A stretch of 64,000 bases of DNA, taken from Chlamydomonas reinhardtii (taxonomy: Eukaryota; Chlorophyta; Chlorophyceae; Chlamydomonadales; Chlamydomonadaceae). The stretch lies in NCBI RefSeq assembly GCF_000002595.2, contig NC_057019.1, positions 4,944,880 to 5,008,879 on the forward strand, read 5' to 3'. A program made the position numbers and the translations under genes. Under the pieces are notes generated by a model. That model searched no databases. It was not told the DNA's origin and saw only the letters and a program-made list of their open reading frames with translations. Numbering within the stretch: position 1 is the stretch's first letter; the number at the start of each line of letters is the position of its first letter. Positions 46,690-57,243 of the stretch are shown one piece after another.

Positions 46690-48691
46690 TTATGCTGGCG
46701 CCTCAGGACGCACCCACGTCTTCTCGCCCGTCTTCTTATTGACATAGAAGGACAGCTTCGTGTTAACGTCGCGGATCTTCTCCCAGCCGGGCGGCGGCGG
46801 CTTCCACAGGCACGAGCTGAGCCCCTCCTTCAACGCCTGCACGCGAGCGGCAATGCATGCGTCACATCGTCAGGGACAGGTATGCATACGACGTTGAGCG
46901 CGGCATACAAAGGCCCAGCCCAGATCCCTCGCTGCTTCTCTCCAGCACCCAGTACTCGCCACGTGGGCGCACTGCTCGCCACCGTCTCAGCCCAGCCACA
47001 GCCCCGCAGTACACCGCACAGGCTCGCTCGCTCACCTCCTTGTCCAGCCCCCGCCCGATGAACACCACGTGGCTGAAGCGCGTCTCGTCCGGTTTCCACG
47101 GCTGCTCTGCCGGGCCGTAGCAGATTGCCTCGTGCGCCCCCTTGAACACGAATTTCGTGTCTCCATAGCCCTGTGCACGGAGTTAAAATGATGGCGAGGG
47201 TCAGTCGCGAGTCCCTAGCTTTGGCGGTTCCAGGCCTCTGTCTACCGCTGACGTCCCTTGCAGTGCATGCCGCACACACGACCATGCCAGGCGCAACAAA
47301 GCGCCCGGCATCATCCCGACACAGCGGCCCGCCTACTCCATGGCGCGTCCCCCGCCCAAGTCCCTGGCTCCATAACGCAGCAGCCCACGCTCTGTTCCAC
47401 AGCCCAGTTGCCCCCCCCCATACACGCACCTGCATGTTGAGCACGCCTTTGCAGCACAGGATGTCGGTCTTCTTCTCCGCCATGAGGTCGCGCATGAACA
47501 TGTTGAAGCGGTACTCGTCCAAGGCGCCTGAGGCGTGGATGTCCACCGCCTCCACGCCCGCGAGGTCCATGTTGCCGTTCGGCGCGAGCTTCTTCGCCAC
47601 CCGCTGTGCGCCGCGGTCGCCCTGCAGGGGAGCCCAAGTGAAAGTTAGGCCGAGTATCGGTGGGTAGAGAATGCGGCGGTGGATGTTGACCTAGTGCCAG
47701 ACACTGGCGCATGGCAGTGAAATGCATGGCTGTGCGCTGTTATGCCCGCCCCAGCAGGGGCGAACCGGCGGACCTGCTTGATCAGATCGCGCGCGCGCGA
47801 AAAGCCCCGCGCATGCAGGTCAGCCTGCCTCAGACCGCAATGTGGGTTCCCGTTGACAACGACCACAGCCCTCTCTAACAGCTATATTATCTCTTCGGCG
47901 CAGAACCCGGCCAGGATCCCTGGCTGGCTGGCTGGCTGGCTGCCCAGACCAACTCGCGGAACGCCAGGTGTCGTGCCTGCCGCGCTGCGCACACGCACCT
48001 CACACGACTGCCTCCGGGGTGGCGTGGAAGCGCCCTTCTCTATCGCTGCCTGCCTTGCGTCCTCCTCCCGTGCGTGTTTGCGCCCGGCCAACGACTCCGC
48101 GATTGACAAGTACACGCTGCGTGCTGCTTGGCCAGGGCAGGCGCCTGGGGCTGGCTGGTTCGGTTGCGGCTCCGCCTCGAGTTGCAACCGCGCCTGCGCT
48201 GCCGAGTGGTCCGCCGAGCGCTGCTCCTGTCCATCCCTGCTGCCTGCATCCCCATTCTGTTGGTCTCCGGCCGGCGCCTGCCGCGGCTGGTGCTCGCCGC
48301 TTGAGCGAGCCCCGCTGCGTGGCGAGGGCGGGTCAGAAAAGTCCGGCGAAGCCAGCTCCAGCGTGCCCATTGCTGTATTCAGCTCCTGACGCATTGACTC
48401 AGTGACATTCTGCAACACGAAAGAGGCGGCGCGCCCGCGCGGTGAGAGGAGCACAAAATGCAACCACACAGCAGACATCCTCCTACACAAAATCCCGGGT
48501 TGTCTGCTGTAATTCTAAAAGCCCAAGCAGCGCGCTTCCACACATTCCAATTGCTGGAGCGCGTTGCAGCTGGGGCGCAAAGCTCGCTCCTCCATGCCTC
48601 TCCGGCGCAATTCTGCCGCGCTCACCGTCGCCATAGCCGCTCGCCCAGCAGTCCTGGCGCCCCGGGAATGCATCTCCATGACCTCGCTCAT
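46690..48691 (-). CDS. Stand-alone CobW C-terminal domain protein B with C-terminal WW domain
   Basis: Minus-strand exons 48691-48626, 48409-47999, 47824-47774, 47621-47430, 47170-47036 and 46836-46690 all join in phase 0 and give 333 residues. The CobW C-terminal domain comprises GALDEYRFNMFMRDLMAE, ILCCKGVLNMQ, GYGDTKFVFKG, VVFIGRGLDKE and LKEGLSSCLW. It is followed directly by a WW domain, PPPPGWEKIRD through TWVRP with a central FYVN, which would bind proline-rich ligands. A 137-residue N-terminal exon is rich in Gln, Ala and Ser. No GTPase domain is seen. The donor of the 17-residue exon 3 is GTCCGC, a weak form. An in-frame extension upstream of 48691 reaches the direct repeat that ends at 48818, so the true start may differ. 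Confidence 0.75.
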
Positions 48692-48817
48692 TTCCGGGCA
48701 AGAGCGCGGCCAACGGAGCCCCAAAACTAATTGCGCAAGTGTGCCCAACAGAAGAGCGTGTCCACCGGTCTGGTTCTGTGCGGATATGTAATTAAACGTT
48801 GGGAAGGAGAAACTCAA

Positions 48818-49315
48818 CCAGTTGCCGCGGTGGACCACAACTGGGACGCAAAAATGCGCTGTATGAGGGTTATGTTGGTGGCGTTAAAGACACCTCCCAG
48901 TAAGAACAACTTTATTTGTGTTTATTACAGCCTTATAATAAAGCATTGGTCCAAGTCTGCAAAACAGCAGGCCTCCACAAACCACCATCGGCTGCGGAGG
49001 GTCGGGCACGGAACGATCCGCGTCAGGCGCCCGCGTACTGCAAGGGATGCATGGGCGCATGCAAAAGTTGAAACTCTCTGGCATGTATCTACATATCGAC
49101 AAGCCTGTGGTGTACGGGGGCGTATCATGTATCGGCCACGGTAAGGTGCCACGGCGTGTTCAGCCTTACTCAGCCTGCCGCGTGACACCGGACTCCCTCC
49201 CGGCCTCAGTGCGGGCGCGGATAACCGGTTGAGTGGCTCGCAGCCGCCGCCGCCAGGCCGGAACTCGCTTTTGCCGCCCTGCAAACGTGCGGGGCTGCAC
49301 AACCGTTACCGCTCG
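48818..49315 (+). repeat. Long direct repeat, copy 1
   Basis: This 498-bp segment is almost identical to 50850-51344. Both start CCAGTTGCCGCGGTGG and end in ACCGCTCG, with only a few substitutions and short indels. The copy lies directly upstream of CobW_C gene B. It contains TTATAATAAAGC and, on the minus strand, a TGTAA. Confidence 0.9.
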
Positions 49316-49470
49316 GCAGGGCTTGCATACTCCAGGACTAGGCCGGCGCCGCTGGCCTAACCACGTTCTCGCCCACGGCACCTAATTCTTAGCGTTCGGG
49401 AGGGGGCTCTGCCCCCCAAACCTCTCCTAAAGGCTTGTTGGCGAGATTAGGGGACCGTACGCAGCCCAAG

Positions 49471-49829
49471 GCGGCGAGAACGCACCCCCGGAAATGCCCA
49501 ATCCTTCTCGCCCGACCAAGTGGCGTGTCATTGAAATGCGTAGATGCGAATGCGAATGCGAATGCGAATGCGAGTGCAGGCGGCAGCGGAGGTTGTCGTC
49601 GCTTGCAACCAGTGGAAGCGGTCAGCAGAACGCACTGAGAGCAGACATGTTACCGTGTGTAGAGGTCGGAAACTACCGCCGGTCTTCGGGGGCAACCGGG
49701 CAAGGCCCCCAGACCCCCCAAATCCAACACGCGCGCCTGTCACGCAACCTAGGGGGAGCGGCAAGCAACGGACCCTAATGCAGAGGGCCTGAAAGATTGG
49801 GCATTTCCGGGGGGGGGCATTCTCGCCGC
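49471..49829. mobile_element. MITE-like element with 35-bp terminal inverted repeats
   Basis: Left end 49471-49505 (GCGGCGAGAAC, then CCCCCGGAAATGCCCAATC) and right end 49791-49829 are near-perfect reverse complements. The 359-bp element has no coding capacity. It contains a (TGCGAA)n run. It lies between the two long direct repeats. Target-site duplications could not be defined with confidence. Confidence 0.65.
49547..49579 (+). repeat. (TGCGAA)n hexanucleotide run
   Basis: About five units of TGCGAA inside the MITE-like element, the last with one change. Confidence 0.85.
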
Positions 49830-49880
49830 GTGGGGCTTGAATACGGCCCATGGTTCGCGCCAGCTACCCCTTGGCGTTGA

Positions 49881-49950
49881 GGGAGGGGGGTTGTAGATAC
49901 CAGCCCAAGGGGGGGTTGTGAATACCACTCCTAACTAAAGCAAACCAAGG
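49881..49950 (-). repeat. Dispersed repeat, doubled intergenic copy
   Basis: GGGTTGTAGATACCAGCCC, then GGGTTGTGAATACCACTCC and AACTAAAGCAAACC: two half-copies of the element found in dynein and SDR introns, here outside any gene. Confidence 0.55.
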
Positions 49951-50354
49951 AGCACAGGCAGAGGCAGGGGCGGGGCATAGTGGAGCCCCTGAATGCCGTC
50001 GGGTCCTTCTCGCCAGCCGGCGGCAGCGGCTGCGGTATACCCCTGGAAGATGCAAGCCCTGCTCTAAGCGCTATACTGCGCTATGCAGCGTGCATGTTGT
50101 AGCGGCCCGCACACACCCCAGTGCTCGAGGACGTTAGTACCAAATTGTACCGCACTATAGAGGCGCAACGGGCTTGGAGGGTCGCTGCCTCTCTGGCCGC
50201 ATACGGCGAGCATGAAGCGCTCCTGACCGGTAACGGCCTTGCACGCCTCCGGCGTGCTTCATTACCCCGTCCAAAAGCCTACCGCTAGTGGTGTGAACCC
50301 GTCCCGACCCGATCAGACCTGACCCGACGCCCCTTCCCCACAGCCAGCCCAAAA

Positions 50355-50632
50355 CGACGTATCTTCAGTGCTCGTATCTTGTAGATGCCCTCAGGCACCC
50401 GGCATCGTGCCCGGCATCTACACATGCGTAGATGACCTTGACCGCGGCATCTACACTTATGCCCCCAAGCCCCCCAAACCGTCTACGCTTCCCCCATTTT
50501 TGCGCCAAACCGGCCAAAAACGTCTGCACCTGCGTAGATGCGCGGCACCCAAACCCAAAAATTTTCTCCGCCTTCGGCAGATTTCTACAGTGCAGATGGA
50601 AGATAAGCACTGCGTATCTTACCTTAACAGTC
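50355..50632. other. Inverted-repeat-rich segment, possible second small DNA element
   Basis: The ends carry related sequences in opposite orientation (CAGTGCTCGTATCTTGTAGATGC near 50369 in its first half; CAGTGCTTATCTT reversed near 50600). A hairpin CATCTACACATGCGTAGATG lies near 50416. No coding capacity or clear target duplication was seen. Confidence 0.35.
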
Positions 50633-50849
50633 CGCCGGCAGGGGCGGCGGCTCCAGAGTCGCTGCTGCCATGGCTGGCGGTACGTAGCTGCGCCAGTCGC
50701 CAGAAGTCCATCGACAGGGGCGGCAGCTCCAAGAGTCGCTTCCGCGTGATCCAGATCCCCAGCCCACGGGCGCCACCTGCCCGCTCAGGGGGCTGCCCGC
50801 CAGCTGCGCCTCCAACATACAGCGATGGTGCCGTTATGCCGTACATCTG

Positions 50850-51344
50850 CCAGTTGCCGCGGTGGACCACAACTGGGACGCAAAAATGCGCTGTATGAGG
50901 GTTATGTTGGTGGCGTTAAAGACACCTCCCAGTAAGAACAACTTTATTTGTGTTTATTACAGCCTTATAATAAAGCATTGGTCCAAGACTGCAAAACAGC
51001 AGGCCTCCACATACCACCATCGGCTGCGGAGGGTCGGGCACGGAACGATCCGCGTCAGGCGCCCGCGTACTGCAAGGGATGCATGGGCGCATGCAAAAGT
51101 TGAAACTCTCTGGCATGTATCTATATCGACAAGCCTGTGGTGTACGGGGGCGTATCATGTATCGGCCACGGTAAGGTGCCACGGCGTGTTCAGCCTTACT
51201 CAGCCTGCCGCGTGACACCGGACTCCCTCAGGCCTCAGTGCGGGCGCGGATAACCGGTTGAGTGGCTCGCAGCCGCCGCCGCCAGGTCGGAACTCGCTTT
51301 TGCCGCCCTGCAAACGTGCGGGGCTGCACAACCGCTACCGCTCG
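50850..51344 (+). repeat. Long direct repeat, copy 2
   Basis: Second copy of the repeat at 48818-49315, same orientation, about 2.03 kb apart start to start. Upstream of it on the minus-strand reading, an open frame continues from the shared sequence into 50619-50850, as one also does at copy 1, but with unrelated residues. Confidence 0.9.
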
Positions 51345-52819
51345 CGCTGCTGAGATCACGGCGCCCGGCGGCACCGAACTGCTCTCGTGCTTAGGTAAAG
51401 GCGCCTCGCAACCCTTGAGGGGGCCCGTGGTGCCAGGAGGCGATCCGCTTGAGCTCCACAGCAGATACGACCTTGTACAACCCACAGAGCAAGTTACAAA
51501 CTGCATGTTCAAGGCCACAACTCATGAGCGTCAAGAATCACAGCGCCCGCCGCATGTGTTGCTGCATGCATGGCCCGAATCCTTCTCCACCACCACCGCA
51601 TTGTCTGCACTGACCGTAGCTAGGAACGTGACACCGGTAGGCTGGATTCACGACCGGCTGCCGGGCAGTCGGAGTCTCAACGGGCTTTCGGGTGACTTGC
51701 TGCTGCCATACTTGGGGGGTCGCCTCTATCCTCTGTAGTGCCCTGTTGCGGAAATGGGCTATGTCATCTACTAGGCAGTCCTTTTACTGTAAGAACAACG
51801 CAGCACATCATCCTCTCGACTCCTCCACCTTGCATGTGTCTGCCCTCGGTAGCCTGCAGGGGAGAGCAGTCCGCAACTAACCCCATGACAGCACCGGGAC
51901 CTGACTTTCGTCGGTGATTGACACAGCTGGCCTCCTTTTTACAGCCGTCCCACTATGCCGTGCAGCGAAAGGAGCTCGCGACGGCGTCTTGCATTCGCAT
52001 TCACTAGCAAGCACTTCGTTAAAGCCCGTCTCACCACCAAACTGCATAACTGACCGCCAGGGTCATGTATGTACACGGTACATGCACTTGCCGTGTATCT
52101 CACTTGCCGTGCTGCTGGCTGTATGCTTCGTATTGAGCCCGCTGCACCTGCACATCAGCGCGTCTGCCGCCCTCACAGGTACCCATCATATCACGTAACG
52201 ACTTTTAGGTACATTAGGAGTGAACAATACTGCCTACCCGTCATCCTGTTTGGTACTGGAGTGCAGTGTCCTGCCTGTCTGTCAGACCGCCCACGCAAGC
52301 TATAAACATACATTGTCTCGGGGTTGTTATTACCTTCTATCGCACACCCGAAAGCACCATCATCGTAGCGTAATGCCGCATGTGCCCGCAGCCGTCCAGC
52401 GCACGGCACGCAACTTGTTCGTGGTGGAGAAACACACAAGAGCAAACGCAACAAACCGGCACACCATGCACGAGCCAACACACGCAACATGCTGTGCGCT
52501 GCTTGCGTCATGTGCCACAAACCAGCAGGACGGCACATGCGGACGCGTACATGTTGAGCATGAATCAATGAGTTATCTTGAATTATTAATGCTGAGAAGA
52601 ATCAGGAAGGGCTAATTGCTTTAAAACCTAGCAGTATAGCTCCAAACCATGCCAACAAGCCAGGGCACGGCAATCGGCAATCTTTCATGTGCGTCACAGT
52701 CTGCGGATGAAGTTGCAATGATCAACGAAACAGCCCATGTATGGTCTGCACACAACCAGCCCAGCCACAGCCAAATAGAAGCATTCAGCGACCGAGAGTG
52801 GAACCGAGTGCTCCACAGC
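51345..52819. other. Intergenic region between the repeats and CobW_C gene C
   Basis: This 1.5 kb should contain the 3' UTR of gene C. TTACA motifs at 51939 and 51494 are candidate poly(A) signals. No exon, RNA gene or named mobile element was recognised. Many lower-GC stretches make it look like old non-coding DNA. Confidence 0.45.
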
Positions 52820-54082
52820 TCAGCAAGTAGCGCCCCATGCCTGCGCCTGCTGAGGTACACACGCTATGCAGCCAGGCCACAGCGGCAGCGGCACCGCCGG
52901 GGGTGCAGGTGCATGCACACAAGTGCTGAAGCCTGCCGTCAGCTCCTGCAGCACGCAATAAAAGAAGGGACGGGTATACAGTTGTAAGAGCCGATGCTTT
53001 TCGATATGCCGCAACAGAGGTGTACATACTTGGCCATATCAGTCACGGCGTGTTGCAACCTCCTGAGTGACCAAACTGCCGCACGTGGCTGCCCCTGGCC
53101 CCTTCCAGCAGCCTCGCTTGCTCACCTCCCTGTCCAGCCCTCGCCCAATGAAGACCATTTGGTTGATGCGCTGCTCCAGAGGCTGCCACTCCTGCTCCGC
53201 CGGACCGTACCCTAGGCCTTCCCGAGAACCGCGGACGACGAACTTCGTGTTGCCGCAACCCTGCACACACATGACAACAACGCACGCAGACTTAGCAGGG
53301 TTGGTCACGCAAAACGGTAACATGCAGGTTTGAAGTAACTCTCTGCGCACTACGACTGGCTACTGCTGTGCGGGCCGGCCCCTCGCTGCTGAGTGGCATC
53401 CAAAAGCTCGTGCCTTGCGCCCGTACTACCCGTACACAAAATAAGGGCCACGGCAATACAGCCCAACGTGCCGGCCAGCGCACCTGCACGCACAGCACGC
53501 CCTTGAAGCCCACAATGTCGGACTTCTTCTCCGCCATGAGGTCGTTCATGAACATGTTGAAGCGGTACTCGTCTAGCGCGCCCTCCGCGGTCACCGTCAC
53601 GGCGCTGACGCCCCCAGCGGGCGTGTTACTAAAGCCGACGCCTTGCGGCGATGCCGTGGACGTTGAAGCGTGCTGCTCCGTGCGAGAGTTTACTCCCAAG
53701 TCCTGCGAAGTGAACGCACCCGGAAATGCCTGAGTCACATCAGAAGGCAATGTGTCGGAGCAAACCCTCCTACGCTGGTTGGATGCCTAAGACACAGCAA
53801 CAAACAAGTATCGCATAATTGCATCAGCCACACCTGCTTGCCGTCGCTGTGGTGGTGGCGTAGGAGGCCTGCAGGAGCGCGGCCAGTTCCCACGCTGTCC
53901 ACGAGCACCACCGCTCGTTGAAACTGGCCTTCTAGGCCATTTAGAGCTGCTGATTGACATGGTGACATACGCCGCAGGTCGTCGCAGGCTGCGGGCTCCG
54001 CGCGACGCATTTGCGCCCCTCGCGCTGGGTTGATGTCGAATGAGGAGAATGATGTAGCGGCAGGCATTCGAGCAGCAATCAT
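52820..54082 (-). CDS. Stand-alone CobW C-terminal domain protein C
   Basis: Minus-strand exons 54082-53834, 53729-53484, 53260-53126 and 52945-52820 join in phase 0 and give 251 residues. The CobW C-terminal domain comprises EGALDEYRFNMFMNDLMAE, IVGFKGVLCVQ, GCGNTKFVVRG, QMVFIGRGLDRE and LTAGFSTC. The central exon is 45 codons, the same as in genes A and B; by eye about 27 of 45 residues match each of them. The N-terminal 83-residue exon is unique to this gene (MIAARMPAATSFSSF), and the C-terminal tail is Pro/Ala-rich. No GTPase domain, P-loop or metal-binding Cys motif is present upstream. It is the first gene of the tandem array in the direction of transcription. Confidence 0.75.
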
Positions 54083-55969
54083 TCCTGAAGCCTAGCGTCG
54101 CTGAATGTGGGGTCTCTCGCGTGGCGGTGGTGAACAGCAGGAAACTAGGAACTAGGAAAAACGGAAGAAGCAGCGCTAGAAAAGCAGAGGATGCAATATA
54201 ACAGAATCGCTGAGTAGCCTCCTGCAGAGTCGCCCGCGAACTTCTTATAGGAATTCCATCAGAGGGTTAAGACCTGTAACTGCTCCAATTCGAGGCCCCA
54301 ACGCGAATGGCCCGCAACGCTACACCTGAGGTAAATAATGGCATAACGCTTCTTCAAAAGTTGCTGAGCGGGCGTAAAGTTCGTGCCGCGGAATTCCGAC
54401 GCCGAGACTCCCTCAACCGCCAGTAGTCAATTCCATCAACGCACTACGAGCTGCCACAGGTACCGTCACCGCATATCTCCAAGTTGAAACGAATCGTTCG
54501 GCAAGAGTTACAAGGGCGAGGGGCACCGAGCTCCGCGTCCGTGACGGAGGATCCTTCTAACCGCTCCGACCGAAACGAAACGCAAACGTGGCACCTCTCT
54601 GTCGCGCGCTGCACCCTCTTCTACATCTGCATCTAGCGGCACATTTGACTTAACATTGTCGTCGGCACCTTGGTCACCCTGGCGCGCCTTCGCACTGCTC
54701 TGATGACTTTCTGGGCTGAGCCCGCCCGAGCATCGACTCCCGCCCCCCTTTTTCAAGGTTCAGGGGGGGCAGGGGCGAAGCCCCCATCACCCTGTCCGTT
54801 TAGTCCGTATAAGTATTTAGTAGGGCCTATTGGTCGCAAGTAGGCGGCGGTTCAAAGTTAGCAGGAGCGGGAAGCGACTTCGTGAATATGGAGCCACCCT
54901 AGGTGAAAAAGTGCTGGACCAGGGGCACCGCTGGTAGCGGAGGGGGCGGGAAAGGCCATGTGGAGGAGGAGAGCGCAGCGCCGCCCAAGAAGCGGCGCAA
55001 GCGCGCAGGCTGAGGAGCTGGCAGGTGTCTAGGTAGCGGTCCGCGGTGGGGCTGGCAGGGCATGTGCAGCGGCATGACGAGTAGTGTGGCTGTTGACAAC
55101 AGACAACTGTGCTGCGTCTGGCTACGGTTGGCTCTGCTGTGGCATCACGATTGCTAGGCACCTGGTTTGGCTATGTGCCTGTGGAAATCGACCCCGGCTA
55201 TGTCCGGGCGATGAGGTTGTTCGGCCTCAGACTGTGGAGCCCCTTGTCCCGTGACCGGGGAACACTTGTCCACAACTCAGACACAGAAACGAGACTCTGG
55301 AGACAACCTTGCAGTAAGACCTGACGAGGGCACCCCTACAAAAGAGCGCAAGCCATCACCAAGCCATGGCCATCACCGAGCCGCGTGCTGCTCAGTCGCC
55401 TGCGCAGCCACCGTGGCCTGCGCGTGCAGCTCTGTCGCCAGAGTTGACACGCCACGTCAACGCCAAAAGACCATAGGTGGTCTCTTATTATTGACGTGCT
55501 TAAAACGCAACACGCACAAGCGAACATCTCTATAGCGACAATCACTCTTCAGTCTGACCTTGAGGTTGCCCTAGCGTGCGGTTTGCGCTTCTCTTCCATT
55601 CTCTCAACTGCTCCGACCCACATGTCCTCGCCGCTACATGTCCGCGGCCTTTCATCTCCTCCACATTCACAATTACGGCTCATTTGTCTCCATCGTAACA
55701 CATACTGCGGTGGCTTTGTTTGAGATTTGGCTCCCACTGCCCGCTGCGCCATATGGGTTGCTGCACGCGCAACCATTAGGGCTATGTGGCGAACACTTGC
55801 TCGCCCTTCTTCGCCGCCATCACGCCACCGTGAGCCACTAGCCATGTCCGCTCAATGCATAGCCCTCAGGCGGTTCCACATGGCACGGCCCCATCTACGT
55901 AAACCAGCGGCCATACCTGAGCCCTACACCCGGAATCCGTCGCAACACGCTCCCATCTTCCGCCTGTGC
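54083..55969. other. Repeat-like intergenic region
   Basis: This 1.9 kb contains a C/G-rich block near 54740-54790 with GGGGCGAAGCCCCC, typical of transposon debris. A short plus-strand segment, about 54922-55012, reads like the end of a gene: a Gly/Ser-rich start, EEESAAPPKKRRKRAG, stop. No upstream exon could be joined to it. The upstream region of CobW_C gene C occupies the first few hundred bases. Confidence 0.35.
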
Positions 55970-56112
55970 TCATATGCGGCCGCCACTCCAGCCGCCCTTC
56001 ACCGCCTGCCCCAGCCGCACCTCCCGCAGGTAGCCGTACCCGTCGTACTCCCGCTCTATCTGCGACACACTGCCCTCCCGCCACGACCACGACATACCCA
56101 GGCACAGTGAGG
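55970..56112 (-). pseudogene. Inverted copy of the last-exon end of the calycin-like gene
   Basis: About 140 bp matching 61848-61989 in reverse orientation with only a handful of differences. It includes the end of the reading frame (SWREGSVSQIEREYDGYGYL, ending WSGGRI and a stop in the same place). Similarity fades beyond the stop. The upstream coding part is unrelated to the parent. It is a broken gene fragment, and recent judging by identity. Confidence 0.8.
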
Positions 56113-56585
56113 CACCGTACATCGCGCCACTTGATTGAACTTGCTGCTGGCAATTGTCAATCAAGTCCATGGTAGCAACACGCCATGGACCTCGCGGCGG
56201 CAATACCATCACGCCCTGAAAGTCCAACTTCGTTGCGCACTGCTGCAGCGCTTCCAAGCAGACGTCCTGCATTGTACGATGCAGTGCGGCGCGATAACGT
56301 GCAGGCCTTTCTACTAACCATCCCCGAGACCTAGCCACCGCACCTCATGCTTAGCGATTGCCTGCAACCGGCTCCTGTGGCGGCGCTGTACTCAAGCGGC
56401 CAATGCCATCATGTGTTTGACTGCCCCACTACTACTGACGTTCTAGCGACGGTGCCGTGCGGACGGCTGCGGCGTTGCGCCTGTACTGCAGCTCGTCTAA
56501 ACAAACCCAAGCCGCCTTAGCTCAGGTGACACACCCATGTAGTCATGCAAGCAAACAAAGCTGACTTCCTGATGGGCGCGTCTCA
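56113..56585. other. Intergenic, no gene recognised
   Basis: Contains the sequence flanking the inverted gene fragment and the 3' UTR of the minus-strand gene at 56586-57243. Open frames here match nothing recognised. Confidence 0.4.
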
Positions 56586-57243
56586 TCACTTGTCACCTAC
56601 ACTGCCTTGCAGCGCCGCCCGCGCAGCGGGCGGCAGCAGCGAGCCCGCGGCCCCTTGCCGCCCGCCGCCCACCCGCAGCGCGCGCGCCTGCTCCTGCAGC
56701 GCCCGTGCCTCCATGTCCCACCCTAGCGCCGCCCGCGTCTCTTCTAGCTTCTTCTTCATCCACTGCATCCGCGAGAAGTTGAGTGGCTTGTAAAGCCGCA
56801 CCGGCACCTCCGGCTGGTTTGCTTCTGCCAGCTTCAGGATAGACATATTCTTCATTGTCAGCGCAAGGTTCTTTGTGCGGTTGCGCCGCTGCGCGGGCGA
56901 CAGCGGGCGCAGGCCGCTGGGCGGGTTCCAGGATCTCCCACCAGTTGTCTAGCGGTTGCAAAAAGAAGGGGAAAGGGGGGAAATAAGAGTGTGAACTATT
57001 CGGGGGCGTGTGGGTTCACATGATGGCAGTCGGTGCGCTGCGTCGGCGCACCGTATCCCTATGTCCATCACGGGAGCCCTTCTACCCGCCTACCCCTCAT
57101 GTGCTGCACAAAACGTCTGACAGTGTCTCCAGCGCGCAGGCAGCCAGAACCCAGCAACAGTCCCAGCGCCAAAGCCCCCCGCCGGTACTGGCAGTCCGGG
57201 CACGCACCTTGAAGACAACCATGACGCAGCGCGAGAAGAACAT
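56586..57243 (-). CDS. Small basic protein, unrecognised
   Basis: Two minus-strand exons, 57243-57208 and 56948-56586, join in phase 0 through a GTGCGT donor and a TAG acceptor and give 132 residues. The short first exon (MFFSRCVMVVFK) reads like an organelle-targeting start. Then follow a basic segment (SPAQRRNRTKNLALTMKN), a conserved-looking core (VPVRLYKPLNFSRMQWMKKK) and a helical, Ala/Arg/Glu-rich end. Size, charge and targeting would suit a mitochondrial ribosomal or complex-associated protein, but no family is recognised. It is divergent from the calycin-like gene; the start codons are 405 bp apart. Confidence 0.55.

Noticed and set aside
48818-51344. Intact LTR retrotransposon
   Set aside because: The direct repeats lack TG...CA ends, and the 1.5 kb between them shows no gag or polymerase coding region. 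It is reported only as a repeat pair of unknown origin.
43089-54082. One single gene with three CobW_C repeats
   Set aside because: Each unit ends in its own in-frame stop soon after the GFxTC motif, and each has its own plausible start. A single transcript is not excluded but is less likely.
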